Shown here in pieces: positions 34,880-47,400 of a stretch of 64,000 nucleotides of DNA. This stretch comes from Hymenoscyphus infarciens (lineage: Eukaryota; Ascomycota; Leotiomycetes; Helotiales; Helotiaceae), in assembly GCA_001414345.1 (NCBI GenBank), contig LLCB01000285.1, forward strand, positions 1-64,000, given 5' to 3'. The position numbers and the translations under genes were made by a program. The notes under the pieces are model-generated. The model did not search any database, was not told where the DNA came from, and saw nothing but the letters and a program-made list of their open reading frames with translations. Each line of letters opens with the position of its first letter. The stretch's first letter is position 1.

Positions 34880-37711
34880 ATGCCCGGAATACTTCCTATG
34901 AAAGTGATCAAGGTGGGACAGAGTGCGCAGAGCAGGATTGCGCAAGCATGCGATCGTTGTCGCAGTAAAAAAATACGTTGCGATGGAATCCGGCCATGCT
35001 GCTCGCAGTGTTCGAACGTGGGCTTTGAATGCAAGACAAGCGATAAGCTCAGTCGAAGAGCATTCCCCAGGGGATATACGGAGAGTCTGGAGGAGAGAGT
35101 CAGGAACTTGGAGTTGGAAGTGCGGGAGTTGAAGGATTTACTGGATGAAAAGGACGAGAAGATTGACATGTTGTCGAGAATGCATTCAAATCGACGGCCG
35201 TCAATGTCTACGGCAAGCACCGGAAGAAGTCCATCAACAGAAATGAGCAAGGAGTTATCGCCACCCAAAGACGACGTGTTCAAAGTGCAAGCATCGCCAT
35301 TATTGCTGGGCGCGGAGAACTCGGACTCTTATTTCATGGGCGCATCGAGTGGAAGAGCATTTGTCGGTAGGTAAAACTAACACAAGGATTACTACGGGAA
35401 AACTAACTTCGAGTAGATACTTTCAAACGTCGGATACAAGAAAGCGGAAAATCGTTGGCTGGATTCAACACAGAAGCATTTCTAAATATTCAAGGCGATA
35501 CAACATCGCTCTCGCAATTAACCGCACCAAAAACTCCCACAACGCCTCCACGGCTTTTCTCCGACAGATGCGTCAACGTATTTTTCCAAGAATGGGCTCC
35601 TCTCTTCCCAGTCTTGCATAGGCCTAGCTTTCTACGCCTGTACGAGGATTATATTTCGAATCCCGAGCAAATGGAAGATTCGCATAAGTTGGCCCAATTG
35701 CATCTAGTGTTTGGCATCGCTGGACTTTCTAGCGAGGTGCCGGATAAGGAACAAATCGCTCTGAGCGAGTACCAGTGGAGATCATCACTGGAAGTTGTTC
35801 TGATGGACAACTCAGTTGCCACACTTCAGTGTCTCATTCTAGCTCTCATTTACTGCATCAACAAGGCCGACTACAACCGCCTCCAACACTACAAAGGCAT
35901 TGCAGTCGGACTTTCTCATCGACTTGGCTTGCACCAGAGTCAAAAGCGATTCTCTTTCGGTGCTCTTACTATTGAAACACGCAAAAAGGTTTTCTGGACT
36001 CTGTATGCCATTGATTGGTAAGTCTTTCGTATGATTATTGTTATGGGATACGCTAACATTCTCAGTTTCTCTGCTGCTTTACTTGGACTTCCAAAACTTC
36101 TCAAGGAAGAAGATATCCATGCAGAGTATCCTTCTGATACTGATGATGGTAAGTAACCTACCTCTATTCTGCGAGGAATCTTCCAATGCTAACATGTTGC
36201 AGAATATGTGACGGAGAAGGGCTTCCAACCTACGCTCCCTGGAGAGTACACCAAAATCTCAAGCGCTTTGGCCTTGTTCCGCGTGTCGCGAATCTTGTCC
36301 AAAGTCTTGGGTCAAAACTACCCTGCAGCAGCAACACATGAGCTATCGCTACAATCTCTCATGGCTCTAGACGCCGAGCTCAATGATTGGTCCGAGAAAT
36401 TGCCGACTCATCTAAGGCTTACCTTTGTCCAAGATAAACCATCAACTGACATCACTGGAAGCCGTTCTGCTTTACTCGTAAGAGACTCCTCTAATTAGGC
36501 GGATGCTCCAAGCTAATGTGCTACAGTCACTCGCGTACTACTATATCCGGACTTTAATCCATCGCCCCGCTGTTGGGTCGTCATTGGCTAGCAAGTCATC
36601 GCCATCAGTTATTTCACTGGCTGAGTCAAGCAAACACATCATCCAAATAGTACAGCTTCTTGAAGAGAGAAGCATGTCATTCTCTTTTTGCCTGAACAAG
36701 AATGAAATGCTCACCCTGTGTGGATTGAGCCTACTCTATCAAGGTCTCGATCTCAAATCAGAGGGCAAGCTGATGCAAGATGGCCAACGATTAGTCGGTA
36801 TCGTTATTCGTTATCTTGAAAAGGCAGATGCACCTGGAGCTGCTGATTTCAAGAAACTCGCACTATCTATGATCAGTGTTGATCTGAGTACCATCTCGCC
36901 TCAAGCCACAAGCCCAAATTTCATGCCAAAGCAGCAAATTCGGCCACAAATCATGAGACATGCCAGCGCTAGTATGAGTGAAACGGATCTTCTTTCACAA
37001 CAAGAGAAACTACGACGAGCAACTTTGCCTAGCCTTGGAATGCAACGTCCAGATCATTACTCACCTCATGCTCGTACATCCATGGACTCGACACGCTCCG
37101 ATTCGCCATTACCCAGACGGGAGTATAGAGGCTCCTTACCGCAGCAACAGACTGCATTACAACCTCTCCAAATGAAGAATGTAAAACCACCAAATCTAGA
37201 TTACCTATCTCTCAGCAACACACCAGCGCCATCTCACCCTCAATCCCCAAACGAAATCCGAACACATCAATCATCACAAGTCTCACACACCCCCATCTTC
37301 TCAACCGCACCACCGTTCACCAATTCTAAAACTACTACCGCAACACCGACAGAATGGGAAGTCCTTCTTGGCTCCCTAGACGGCGGCCAAACCAATCTCT
37401 ACGATGCCATTTATGGAGGACCGGCACTATCACTCACCGAGACCGCACAATCCAATTACGGAGACTCGGGATGGTCTCCCGATTCGGCCTGGGATATGTC
37501 ACTTAGTATGAATGATTTCTCTAGTGCTCCTGGTCCGGCGAGAAGTGTGTTGAGTTTTAGCGAGGAGAGTCTGAGTTCGGAGGATTTGAGCGCGAGTGAG
37601 CTGGGATTGGGGAGACACTTGGATTATGGTCATCAGGGGTTGATGGCTCATTCTGTGTCTTCGAGGGACGGGTACTTGGTTGATCATTTGGATGGAGCTT
37701 TTGGGCTGTGA
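34880..37711 (+). CDS. facB: Zn2Cys6 transcription factor FacB/Cat8 (acetate and gluconeogenic regulator)
   Basis: Five exons: 34880-35366, 35417-36017, 36066-36148, 36203-36477, 36527-37711 (876 residues, close to the roughly 870 of A. nidulans FacB). The zinc cluster is C24, C27, C34, C41, C44, C51 in [16 protein letters not shown]...CSQC, with the family-typical flank [19 protein letters not shown] and a leucine-zipper-like coil (about 68-100, [18 protein letters not shown]). The middle (about 200-430) is the fungal-specific regulatory domain ([30 protein letters not shown]). The last 300 residues are Ser/Pro/Gln-rich with acidic patches ([14 protein letters not shown]), a likely activation region. 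Known role: activates acetyl-CoA synthetase, glyoxylate-cycle and carnitine acetyltransferase genes on C2 carbon. The first Met agrees with the family start [13 protein letters not shown]. It stands alone with long flanks. Confidence 0.93.
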
Positions 37712-39017
37712 TTGATTTTGTGTGGGATTGGCTTGGTGTTTGGAGAAAAATGTCTGGGTGGTTTGGATCTTGGAGTTGATACCGAGGAGGTTAACAGGGC
37801 GGAGGGCGTCATGGTGTTGTCAGATGTTTGCATGATGTTTCTGCTTCTTATTACGAGTTTCCCGGGGGAATGGATGGCTTGATGTCAGCGATTTGAAGGA
37901 TCTTTACTTTTAACGATGATGTTTTCCCTTTTTTGCTTTCTTTAGTTCATGATGGATGATGATTGTTTACGCAAGAAAGTTTATATATACGTTTAAATGA
38001 CTTTTTTTTTTTTTGTTTTTGCTATATCTAATCTCATTGCTGTAACGGGACCTTCTTAAGGTTGTCGTTTTTCTTTATATTATCTACATATCTAGTTACA
38101 TAATCTGAAAAAAATTCTTGTCCTCAGCACTTACCCTCCCTCGTCTATTTGTGAGTGACTCGTTTATTGTGATGTTTCGCTAGTGTTGGTGTGGTCGTAG
38201 GACTAAAGGACGAGAATTGAACGAGTCATGTAGGGCATTGATGAGTCTGCGGGGTCAAGGTGAGGGCTGAGACATAGTTGTATTTCTTTCCTCTCTGAGA
38301 GCTGAGAGCCTGAGAGCTGAGAGCCTGAGACACCAGCAGAGAATAATCTATAAAAAAAATAGATTATTTGAGTACGCTAAAAAAAAGGGGTTAGCATTGA
38401 TGGTGTTCAAAGTATAGATACTTATAAGTAATCTGGCAACTACTTAGCGAATAAGCCGGCATTCATCTTACAAGTACTAGTACGCGACCAATTATCATGC
38501 GAGTAAGCTATATATAGTCTATAAGTTACTTGTGAGTAAGCTATGTCATGCCATAGCTTACGCACATCATATAACTTTTATTTTTAGCCTCTGCGTTGAG
38601 AGGTTGCGTTACTCGTAACTTCGTAGCTTACTCCATAGCTTACTCGGTTGGTTTTGGCCCCCGGCTTAAGAATCATGGTACCTGTGAATCGGTAGCTTAC
38701 TTGTGATGCTTTGGGCTCCTAAATCAGCTTGGGTGTAGTGTCGACTTGCTGGTAAGCCATGGGTTACTCGTTAGTAAGATGTCAGTTAACTTTTGAGTAA
38801 GCCATAAGTTACTTGCTAGGAACCCACGAGTAACCCACCAACATCCAGCCACTCACTAGTAGTGAAAACGCTGCATCAATAAAATGAAACCCGTACACAG
38901 CTCTCGTTCTACCAGTACAACGAGAGCCATTAACTGTCACTGTAACTTTGCAACGTGAGGTTCGAAATTTATTGAGATTATAACAGTTTATATTTACAAC
39001 CCAAGGGGTCTACACAT
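37712..39017. other. 3' flank of facB with AGCTTAC repeats
   Basis: 1.3 kb without a gene. The first 300 bp are likely facB 3' UTR. A degenerate repeat array occupies about 38440-38850. Confidence 0.6.
38440..38850. repeat. Degenerate AGCTTAC repeat array (copy 1)
   Basis: The core TAGCTTACTCG or its reverse complement CGAGTAAGCTA recurs about ten times in both orientations, for example GAGTAAGCTA at about 38501 and 38532, AGCTTAC at about 38563, 38626, 38637 and 38693, and GTAAGCCAT at about 38752 and 38798. Related GTTACT motifs lie between them. The same core makes up a second array at 56490-56755. Confidence 0.75.
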
Positions 39018-39727
39018 TCAGTACTTCCCACTTAACTTCACCAATCCCGCATCTTCGTTTTCCTTCTTACTCTTCGTCGTCCACTCCGGCGCTTCATCAA
39101 TCCCATCCTCTTCCTCCTTATCACCCTGTTCCTTCGTCTGATGTTCCGTCGTAGGCGCATGTTCAGCAGGCGAATAAATCGTATAAAGAATCTACCAACA
39201 ATTAGCCTTCTGCTTCCCTTTCCCCATCCCCCCTTTTCTATTTACGTACCAATGGCACCTTCCCAACATTCACAAACTGATGTTGCGTCCCGGCAGGAAC
39301 GACCATCAAATCTCCCTCCTCAACAGCTTGTTCCTTGCCATTGATAGTAGCTAATCCCTTGCCACTTGTAAATGTAAGGGCTTGATCGACGGTGTGGACT
39401 TCATCGCCAATGTCGCCGCCTACGGGGATGGTCATGATTACTACTTGACTGTAGAGACCTGTGAAGAGGACTTTTCGGAAGCCCTTTGAGGAGGCCGGGA
39501 GGGAGGTGGAGATTTTAGGGAAGTAGTGCACTGGGCAGTTGTTAGTGAGAAGGTGGAAGAAGGATGGAATGGGAAGACGGACTTTCGTGGGAGGGAATTG
39601 ACGAGTTGGGTTTGATATCTGCCATCTTGGGAGTATTGGAGAGAGCTCGAAGTTGTGTTGTGGTGGGTTTGGATAATAGTTTGGGAATTGGGGACCGGAG
39701 GGTACGTTTGAGGGATGCGGAAAACAT
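39018..39727 (-). CDS. Cupin-domain protein, possibly mitochondrial
   Basis: Minus-strand exons 39727-39583, 39530-39250, 39191-39018. The first intron (52 bp) has GTCCGT, a CTAAC branch site and CCCAG; the second GTACGT to TGGTAG. From the first ATG the protein has 199 residues; from the internal Met at 39625 (MADIKPN) it has 165. The upstream extension, MFSASLKRTLRSPIPKLL followed by further Ser/Thr/Arg, has no acidic residue and looks like a mitochondrial presequence, so I keep the longer start. The cupin barrel is visible as VVIMTIPVGGDIGDEVHTVDQ (metal-type G-x5-H-x-V motif), then GEDL-like EEGDLMVVPAGTQHQFVN and ILYTIYSPAEH. Fungal relatives are described only as cupin or mannose-6-phosphate-isomerase-like; the reaction is unknown. 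It is head-to-head with COX11, 426 bp apart. Confidence 0.85.
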
Positions 39728-40153
39728 GGGGGATTTGGAGAGAGTGGAGGTTTATATTGAAAACAAGAGGAAAATCATACTGGAAGAGTAAATGGAAAGA
39801 GGCGAACATGATACAAGCTCAGATGATAGACACGTCTAGATGATATCATTACTAACTCCTAGGCCACCTGCATCGAGAATATGCTCTGTCATCAGTCTGC
39901 AAGGGCAGGGCAGGGAAATGCAGGCGGGATTCGACATAGGGCTTCGGAAATGCCAATCGCTAAGATGGATTTCTCCCATAAACGTGGTTGTAGTCTGATG
40001 TCACCACTTTGGGTCCAAAGTCTTTGGGATCGTAGGTCTTTCAGAAATACCCTAGACTTTGAACCGGATCGGATCAACATTGCGCCGAATCCGAGGCTGA
40101 GAAAACATTCGATGTGAATACTCGAAGCTTTTAACAGCAATCAACGTCCCACG
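39728..40153. promoter_or_regulatory. Bidirectional promoter between cupin gene and COX11
   Basis: 426 bp separating two divergent start codons. No open frame belongs to a gene. The spacing implies shared control, but I see no specific site that I can name with confidence. Confidence 0.5.
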
Positions 40154-41053
40154 ATGAACGGCATTCCTCGAGTATGGTCGCGATTGACTCCCAAGAGTAC
40201 AGCTTCGGCTTGGATCTGCTCGTCGTGTGCCAATGGAAGTTCAACGACAGCAGCGAAACGCGCCACTCCCTTCTTCAAATCCTCCATGAGAACGATATCG
40301 AATAGCACGAATCCCAGAAACCATGCCGCGCCAACGATGGAACAATTGAGAGCTCCTTCCAAGGCAAAGAATCTTTCGACTTTGTATTATACCCTCAGCA
40401 TTATATTAGGAACAGTGGCGTTTTCGTATGGCTCTGTGCCAATGTACAAAATGGTACGTTTACAACCCCTCTCCACCCCACCTGCACTCCAGTAGCTTGT
40501 ATCTAACAGACAATAGATCTGCCAAACAACAGGCTGGGGAGGCCAACCCATAAAAGCACCCGGGCACGGTGGAAGTACAGTAGAAGGAGAAGACCCCTCC
40601 GAACGTCTAAAGCCCGTCACCAACGCCAAACGAATCCGAATTACCTTCAACGGCTCCGTCTCCGATGTCCTACCGTGGAAATTCGTGCCCCAACAACGAG
40701 AAGTTCGAGTACTACCCGGAGAAACGGCATTAGCTTTCTATACCGCGACAAACAAATCGAGTGAGGATATCATTGGGGTGGCGACATATAGTGTTACGCC
40801 TGCTCAGGTTTCGCCTTATTTCGCAAAGATTCAATGTTTTTGTTTCGAGGAACAGAGGTTGAATGCTAATGAGACGGTGGACATGCCGGTTTTCTTCTAT
40901 ATTGATCCGGATTTTGTGAATGATCCTAGTATGAAAGGGATTGAACAGGTTACTTTGAGTTATACTTTTTTCAGTGAGTGGGCGTCCTCTGAAGCCAAAG
41001 GAGATTTGCTAATGAATAAAAAGAAGCGAGATATGATAAGAATGGCCATTTGA
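40154..41053 (+). CDS. COX11: Cytochrome c oxidase assembly protein COX11 (CtaG family)
   Basis: Two exons, 40154-40453 and 40517-41053 (278 residues), joined as YKM|ICQTTGWGG. Cox11 is a copper-binding inner-membrane protein that helps insert CuB into Cox1. The N-terminus (about 1-60) is Arg/Ser/Ala-rich, a mitochondrial presequence. The single transmembrane helix is LYYTLSIILGTVAFSYGSVPMY (about 76-97), followed by the conserved CQTTGWGG (C102). The copper motif CFCF is at 207-210 in IQCFCFEEQ, and the family block VDMPVFFYIDPDF follows. The length and all key residues are normal, so the protein should be functional. Confidence 0.95.
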
Positions 41054-41457
41054 CACCTGTGGCTTGAATGTAGTTGTATGATATGGGGTGTCATGTACAT
41101 ATGTATAGTATATGCATTTTTGGGGCGTTGGAAAAGATGGCATTACATGGAGCTTACATATCTATTCTACTCTATGATATCTTGTGAAAGAATTATATGA
41201 TGAGCTTAGTGGCATGTTTTTTTCTTCTTTCGCCATGGTTTGTTTTGGCTGCTTATTGCTTTATCCTGGGAGTTTGCATCAACGGCACTGTGCTCTGCCC
41301 TATCACCTCCAGAAAATAATCCTCAAGCACTTAACGTGGGATTGTAGTTTTTAGTCGCTTTGATACGACCTTCTTGTTTTGTTTCCTTTTTTGTTTTAGA
41401 TGCTAAAATGACTTAGGCTGTACAGTTGATTCAAGCTCATTGAGCTCCGTATTCGCA
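41054..41457. other. COX11 3' flank
   Basis: No gene seen. The first 100-150 bp are the likely 3' UTR of COX11. The rest shows no recognisable feature. Confidence 0.4.
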
Positions 41458-41826
41458 ATGGCAATCGCAGGTGAACCCGACCGAGAGACATTCTGGAAAG
41501 ACCCGAGCAATGGTTACAAGAAGTTGCGATTCTACGAAGCTCTTTCGCTACGCGGTCTGTGGGGTATTAAGGGTGTTAGATGCAGCATAAACTCAGCCCT
41601 ATTGACAGGGGGGGTCGAATCTGGACCTGATGGACCCCTGGAAAGTAAACGCAAACAAGACGTTCTTATCACGAGCTACGGGCCTACAAAGCATCGCGAT
41701 TTGCGACGATTCTCAATTACAAAGTGCAGGTTTCTCCGGAGCCAAATCAGGCATCGTCAGCCCTCCAGGCCCCGGTTACACTGCATATGTAAACGGTGAG
41801 AGAGGCGCAACCTCGTTGGTGTAGCA
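41458..41826 (+). pseudogene. Unrecognised ORF split at a G homopolymer
   Basis: From ATG 41458 (or 41440) a frame reads MAIAGEPDRETFWKDPSN and continues to the seven-G run at 41608-41614. After the run, the protein-like frame shifts by one: SNLDLMDPWKVNANKTFL...GYTAYVNGERGATSLV up to the stop ending at 41826. Each half looks more protein-like than the other frame of the same stretch, so this could be one small gene of about 123 codons with an indel in the G run, or decayed DNA. I recognise no family. Confidence in a real gene is low. Confidence 0.3.
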
Positions 41827-42169
41827 GGCAGACAGCCTTCTTTTTTTCCTCTCGAACCACCCAGAAAGCGGAATGCACTCGATGTGAATGGAACCAGACC
41901 TCACCTCTTTCAATCTCTGTTTCTGTCTGTTTCTGTCCCTCCATCCCCAATCCTCACTCGCCTCCTCCTTCCTCACAATAAAGATTTCGTCATCGAGTGA
42001 TTCACCTAGAACCCCTCCTCCCATTCAAATGCAAATCCCCCTCCACCGCATACAAATGTCCTTACACCTTAATTTCCTCGACGAGCAATCTCAGCTTTCG
42101 CAACCACCATCAACCTCCCATCAACACCATCGACGGCGTCGCAAAGTGCCACCAACAACCAAGGTCAAG

Positions 42170-43473
42170 ATGGTGCAACCCAGTGCTTCCGCCCTTCGCA
42201 TCCCCGAGTGCTGGAAGACGTTCCCCAAGAGCCCAGCTCCCATCTTTACTTTACCGATCGAGATTCATTCGCGGATCTTTGAGCTTTTGCATCCCATTGA
42301 TGCTATTTGCTTGAGCTTAACTTGGTATGTTTGTTTTAGTACCTTTCGGTTTAAAAGGGGGAGTTTGGGTTCGGCTTCACCTTTCATCTTGTTCCCAAAC
42401 CCATATCAGATCATCTCAATCCTAAACCGCTCAAACAGCACAAAAACTAACATACACCCAGCACATACATCTACGCCATCTCCCCAACAAACCCTCTCTC
42501 CCCTTCATCAGATCCAAACAACGAGGGCGGAATTCGCGACCATTTTTTTATTAGCCTACCCGCCAGCATCCCCCTCAACCTCGGTTCTCCATCCTCCCAA
42601 TGCCCGGCAGTCAAGAAAAGCGGTTGCAAATTCTGTGTACCGGTCTTGTACTACCCCGCGCATTGCGAATTACATTATCACCTTCGGGGATTCATGCCTA
42701 AGGAGTTGACATACTGTGGGGGACGGTGTCAAAAATATACCTTGAGTGCTGGCGAGATGGAGCGTCGACGATTGCTAGGGCTACAAGCTAAGGAGGAGAG
42801 AAAGGGTCGAAAGGGGAAGGAGAGAGAAACCCCGAGAGAGGTATTCAGTTTCGAGTATACAGACGCAATGGATCTTGACCACGAGAGCAATCAGGTCTGG
42901 GGCGATGACATTCTAGACGACGATGAAGAGAGTCTCCCATCAACAATAAACGGGTTTACCACCGAGAGAGATGGCGTCATGGAATACCAGATCCAACTCC
43001 CCGGACGAGAGACCAGAACTATTGTTCGCGAAGATCGAATTCCAGGTCACCGATTAATGGGACGAAGTGATATCGAGATCGAACGACTGCTTTTGCAGGA
43101 GGAAAACACAGATCGAGAAATGCCGCACCCATTCGATGCGCGACGTACTTCATCACTTCCAAGTACTCAAGCACCTCCACAGTCCCCACCAATGCCACCC
43201 TCCTTCGTCACTGCACATGCATCGGGCTCTACCAATCATGCGCAACAAAGTCAACGACTCGCAGCTAAATCACAACAACCAGATACCATTTGCGGTCATT
43301 GTGGTGTGTCTTACATGCACATGTATTCTCGAGGACGTCGTCACTTGGAGCTCCTTCGACCAGGAGAGAAGCCGGGACGGGTTAGGAAATGGTATAACCA
43401 GAGTGTGTATAACAAACCCGGTCGAATGAGAAGCGATGATGACGGATCAACTACTGGTCGTGATTCTGATTGA
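42170..43473 (+). CDS. F-box-like protein with Cys-rich segment
   Basis: Two exons, 42170-42324 and 42462-43473 (388 residues); donor GTATGT, branch-like CTAAC and acceptor CCCAG, joining SLTC to TYIYAISP. Residues about 23-52 (APIFTLPIEIHSRIFELLHPIDAICLSL) match the F-box core LP-x-E-(I/V)...(I/L)L. F-box proteins link substrates to SCF ubiquitin ligases. A Cys-rich region follows (CPAVKKSGCKFC ... HCELHYHLRGF ... YCGGRC), common in fungal F-box-like proteins with this arrangement. The second half is charged and disordered, with a later CGHCG motif (about 330). The start at 42170 is chosen because the upstream in-frame extension is Pro/Ser/His-rich with no motif. The target is unknown. Confidence 0.78.
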
Positions 43474-44463
43474 TTTTACTTTATTTCCTTTGCTGGACTG
43501 GCAAGAGAATGTAGAGGGGAGGGGGCTGAGAAGGAAGGGATGGTTGTATATTGGGCATTTGAAGGCGAAGCGCCGAGCGGAGGGAGTTGGATGCATTACA
43601 ATTTCCTCATGTGTATTTTCGCATCGAGGGTGTTCAGGATTAGGGGGCTGGAGGAGAACACGCTGGATATATTGCGGAAATCTTGCCGTTTGAGGGAGTC
43701 TCCCTTGTTGTGGTGATTCCCAAGAATCAAGGCCAAGGAGAGTATTAGAAGGTACTACGCGAGATAAAAAAAAATGTTTGAGTACGACTAGGTAGAAAGT
43801 TGACATCCAAATGCTTCCTATCCATTCTCCGCCTAGCATTTGAGTGTGAATGGAAGTGAAAGTTAGAAAGTGAACTACACCTTTGCGCTGGATTTCCCTC
43901 TTTCACCTCGCAATGGAATCCTTCAAGTTCGTACCTGCCTCTCTATCTAGTTCATCAGTCCAAGTAAATTCTCCTAAGAAAAATTTATATTTATAAATAA
44001 TTTTGTTAATACTTCTAGGTGTACTAGGGGGGGGTATTGAGAATATTTGCTGCCGCTTTTATTAACCATCATCACCTGGCAAGTAACCTCTCTGGAATAT
44101 TAAATTTACACAACCACATGGTCATAAGGAATCAGCTGTGACTTGAACTTCTGAAGAATATCGGAATGCCCATTTTTGATTATCAGACCAATGAATGCTA
44201 CCTAGCTCACTGGATAGAATAAAGCCCAATGTGCTAGAATACATCTCACCCCCTTCAAAGTTGCCCACACTCGCTTAAACCCTTACCCGCTTGCAAAAGA
44301 AAGAAGAGAAGGAAGTCAAGAAAACAAATCCCCAAAGATACAAACGATGCAATCGCACTGGTGGCAAGTTTCCCTTCGTCACCCAACCATAAACCCCTTC
44401 GCAAAAAGACGGAGCAATTTTCCCAAAGAAACAACTCATGAAGAAAGTCATAAACACGTCAAC
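43474..44463. other. Intergenic between convergent genes
   Basis: About 1 kb between the 3' ends of the F-box-like gene and the minus-strand SMP/C2 gene. A short AT-rich stretch lies at about 43980-44020, with an eight-G run at 44030-44037. No gene is seen; it should contain both 3' UTRs. Confidence 0.5.
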
Positions 44464-47400
44464 TCAAGTCTCAGTCTCAACATCCGGTTGTCTTCCAGAC
44501 AAACTACCCTTCTTCAAAGTTCTTCGGACCGCAAACTTTGCCTCATTCTTTGCAAACTGCAAATTCCGCATCGGCTTCCATTGCATAAGACCCCGCTGCT
44601 TACGATGCAAGCCCTTCTTCTTCTCATTATATCCCTGAACCTGTTTAACCGGATTATTAGAATGGCCAGCATCACCATTAGCAGCATCTCCTTCGGGACC
44701 ATCAACAGGTGCTGTAGAAGCATCCTGAACACCAAGATCACCACTCGAACTCGAAGAATCGGAGTCGGAATCATCGTCGTCTTCTTCATCCTCTGACATG
44801 TTTTGGTTCATAGTTCCCTCTCTTTGACCTCTTCCAGCTGCGCTAGGAAGGGTGTTAGCTTGAGGACGTCCGAAAGAACCACTACGCTGTGCATACTCCG
44901 CTGGATCCTTGCCAAAGGCACCACTCCAGTCTGTTCCGTCCTTTGAAAGCCACTTCTTCTTTTCATCGTCGTCGGCTTGAGAGAGGACATCTCGGCCCTG
45001 GGTGAGGGATTGATCGTGGAGTTGTTGAACAGCAGGAGGGAGTTGCTTGGTGACGATGCTTTCTCGTACACCTTCCGAGTTGCATACTTCCCATGTTTCT
45101 TGGGTTTCGCGAGAGTCGTTATCGGAAACGAAAGCACTGTGATCTGCATCCGTTCCTGCCTTGAATCGACCACGGAATTGAAGACGGCCGACCTCTTCGA
45201 TTTTGAGATCCGGGATGTCGCGGAAGTTCTCTTCGGTAATGTAATTCTGTGTTAATCGCATACCTTTATCTGTCTTCCAGATCGGGATGCTGATATTCTC
45301 TTCCTTGTTATCTTCAAGATGATGCAACCAAACAACAGCGTATGCATCAGCGCTACGCTTGCCAGCTGTGTGAAACTCAAAGACAACAGGGGATCGGTAA
45401 CGATACTTTACTGGAAGTCGGACATTGTTCTTTCCATCTTTCTTGGAAATATCCCAGAAAACACCATCTCCCTCGTCTGTCTTTTTGCATTGTACGCGTC
45501 CAATCTTACCCGAGCTGCCACCTGTTCTCATCTTGAGCTTTGCGTTCTGGCTGTAACCAGTAGCGAGAATTTTGTCAGAGGTGAACTCGAAGGTACCGAC
45601 ATCCCATCCAAGTTGTGTTGGGGGTAAGCGAGTCTCAACACTTCGGAATAAGAGAGAGATTCTGATGCGACCAAAACCAATGCCACCGTCGAGGGGATAC
45701 CATCTAGTGACTTGAGAACTGGTTTGAAGAATATCGGAGAGTTTGAGAGGGACAACACCAAGGATTGGATCATGCTGCCTCATACGCTGATCTCGGACTG
45801 TAACAGTCACGATTCCTGAACGCCAATCTCGCATAAATCGCTCGGTACCTGCATTGAAGATGGGCTTGCTGCTGACGACCTTTGAACGTGTTCGATATAC
45901 CTATGAAATAATTAGCAAAAATGCGCGCCTTGAATGGGCGAACGATTTGAAAATACCAGTTCGTCGTTGTAAAGGATCGTGCAGTAACTGCTGGGTAACT
46001 TCTTGTTCTCCTCTTCCTTATTTTCACCACTTTCATGAGCTGGCTCAAATTCCCTACCCTTACGCTTACCCTCACTGCCTTTGATATTTTGAAGTTCAAG
46101 GTTGACGATTTGATGGATAATAACGCTGCAAACACCACTGGGCCACAATGGGTCTGGGGGTGTGTGCACAACAGCATCTTCCTCTGCGTTGTCGAGTGTT
46201 CCCTTATCATCCTGGAGTTCTGGCTTATCCTTGAGTTGATCTGGCAGGTTGACATCTTTGCCGTGGGTTCTAAGAGCTGGTCTGAATTGGGGCTTTCCGA
46301 AGAATCCAACTTCCCAGTGGAGCTCGCCAGGCATAGAACTATCTGCATCCATGCCACGAAGCTTTGAGAGCTGGGGATACATCTTTCCAGGATGTTGGAT
46401 CATCTTTTGCATAGAAAGTTCAACCTTTCCAACAACATCATCAGAAGTAGATCGGTCAGAGTCCCATAATTCCATCGAGAGTTGCTCGTCGGCCTTGATT
46501 AGATCAGGCGTAACCAAAAGTGCGCAAGTTTCTTCCCATACAGGGTTGAGATCGTCTTGGATAACTCGCGTGCAGTACATTGGCTTTCCGTACTTTGAAA
46601 ACGAGACCGTGATGTATGGGTCGCTTCCGCCTCCGTCGCTTCCACGAGCATCTTGCTTACTGAGACCGGTAGCTTTGTGAATTCGAATCCACAGAACGCC
46701 AAGGGCTTCAACGTCCTTTTGAATATCGTCACCTTGCAACATTTTGCCCATATCGAGAGTCATGGACTTGGGAGCCACGTATTCATTAGCTGCCGCACCG
46801 ATTGCGTAATTTACGAAGTTGGAAATGAGGGGAAGGTTAAGAATATTGACACCAGTTTCGATCATTGGAATGCAACCGGCTTGAACCTTTGGTAAACCCA
46901 TCAGTGTAAAAGTCAAAGCTTTCAAGAAAGGTGGCTCTGGTGACATTTGTAAGCGAATTCGAACCGTTCCAACAAGTCCTTGGAGTCTGAGAAATTCTAG
47001 TCAGTAGTTTGCCTAGATCATTGAATGAAGATGGTGAGAGAAGCCGTATGCTATGGAGGGCGCAATTAACAGTAAAAGCGACAGAAAACATTTCAGGCTT
47101 GTCTCTGCCTAATTCCCTCGTTGTTCCAATCCTTTAGGGTAATTTATAGCAACCAATCTAAATACTTGGGACAATTTAGAACAACGAGACTGAATTATTC
47201 CAACTTTCTAAGCCAATTACCTTGAATTGGCCTAAAGGGTTAAAATAATATGATCAATTTACTGCCGCTTCATTGTGGACCAGGACAGGGGCAAGTGGCA
47301 CTTACTCGACAAATATAGGTAATGGAACACCGAAAAGTCCCTTGATACCCAGATAAAAGACAAGTTGCATGTGCATGTTCTTCGCTTTTTCCGAAGCCCC

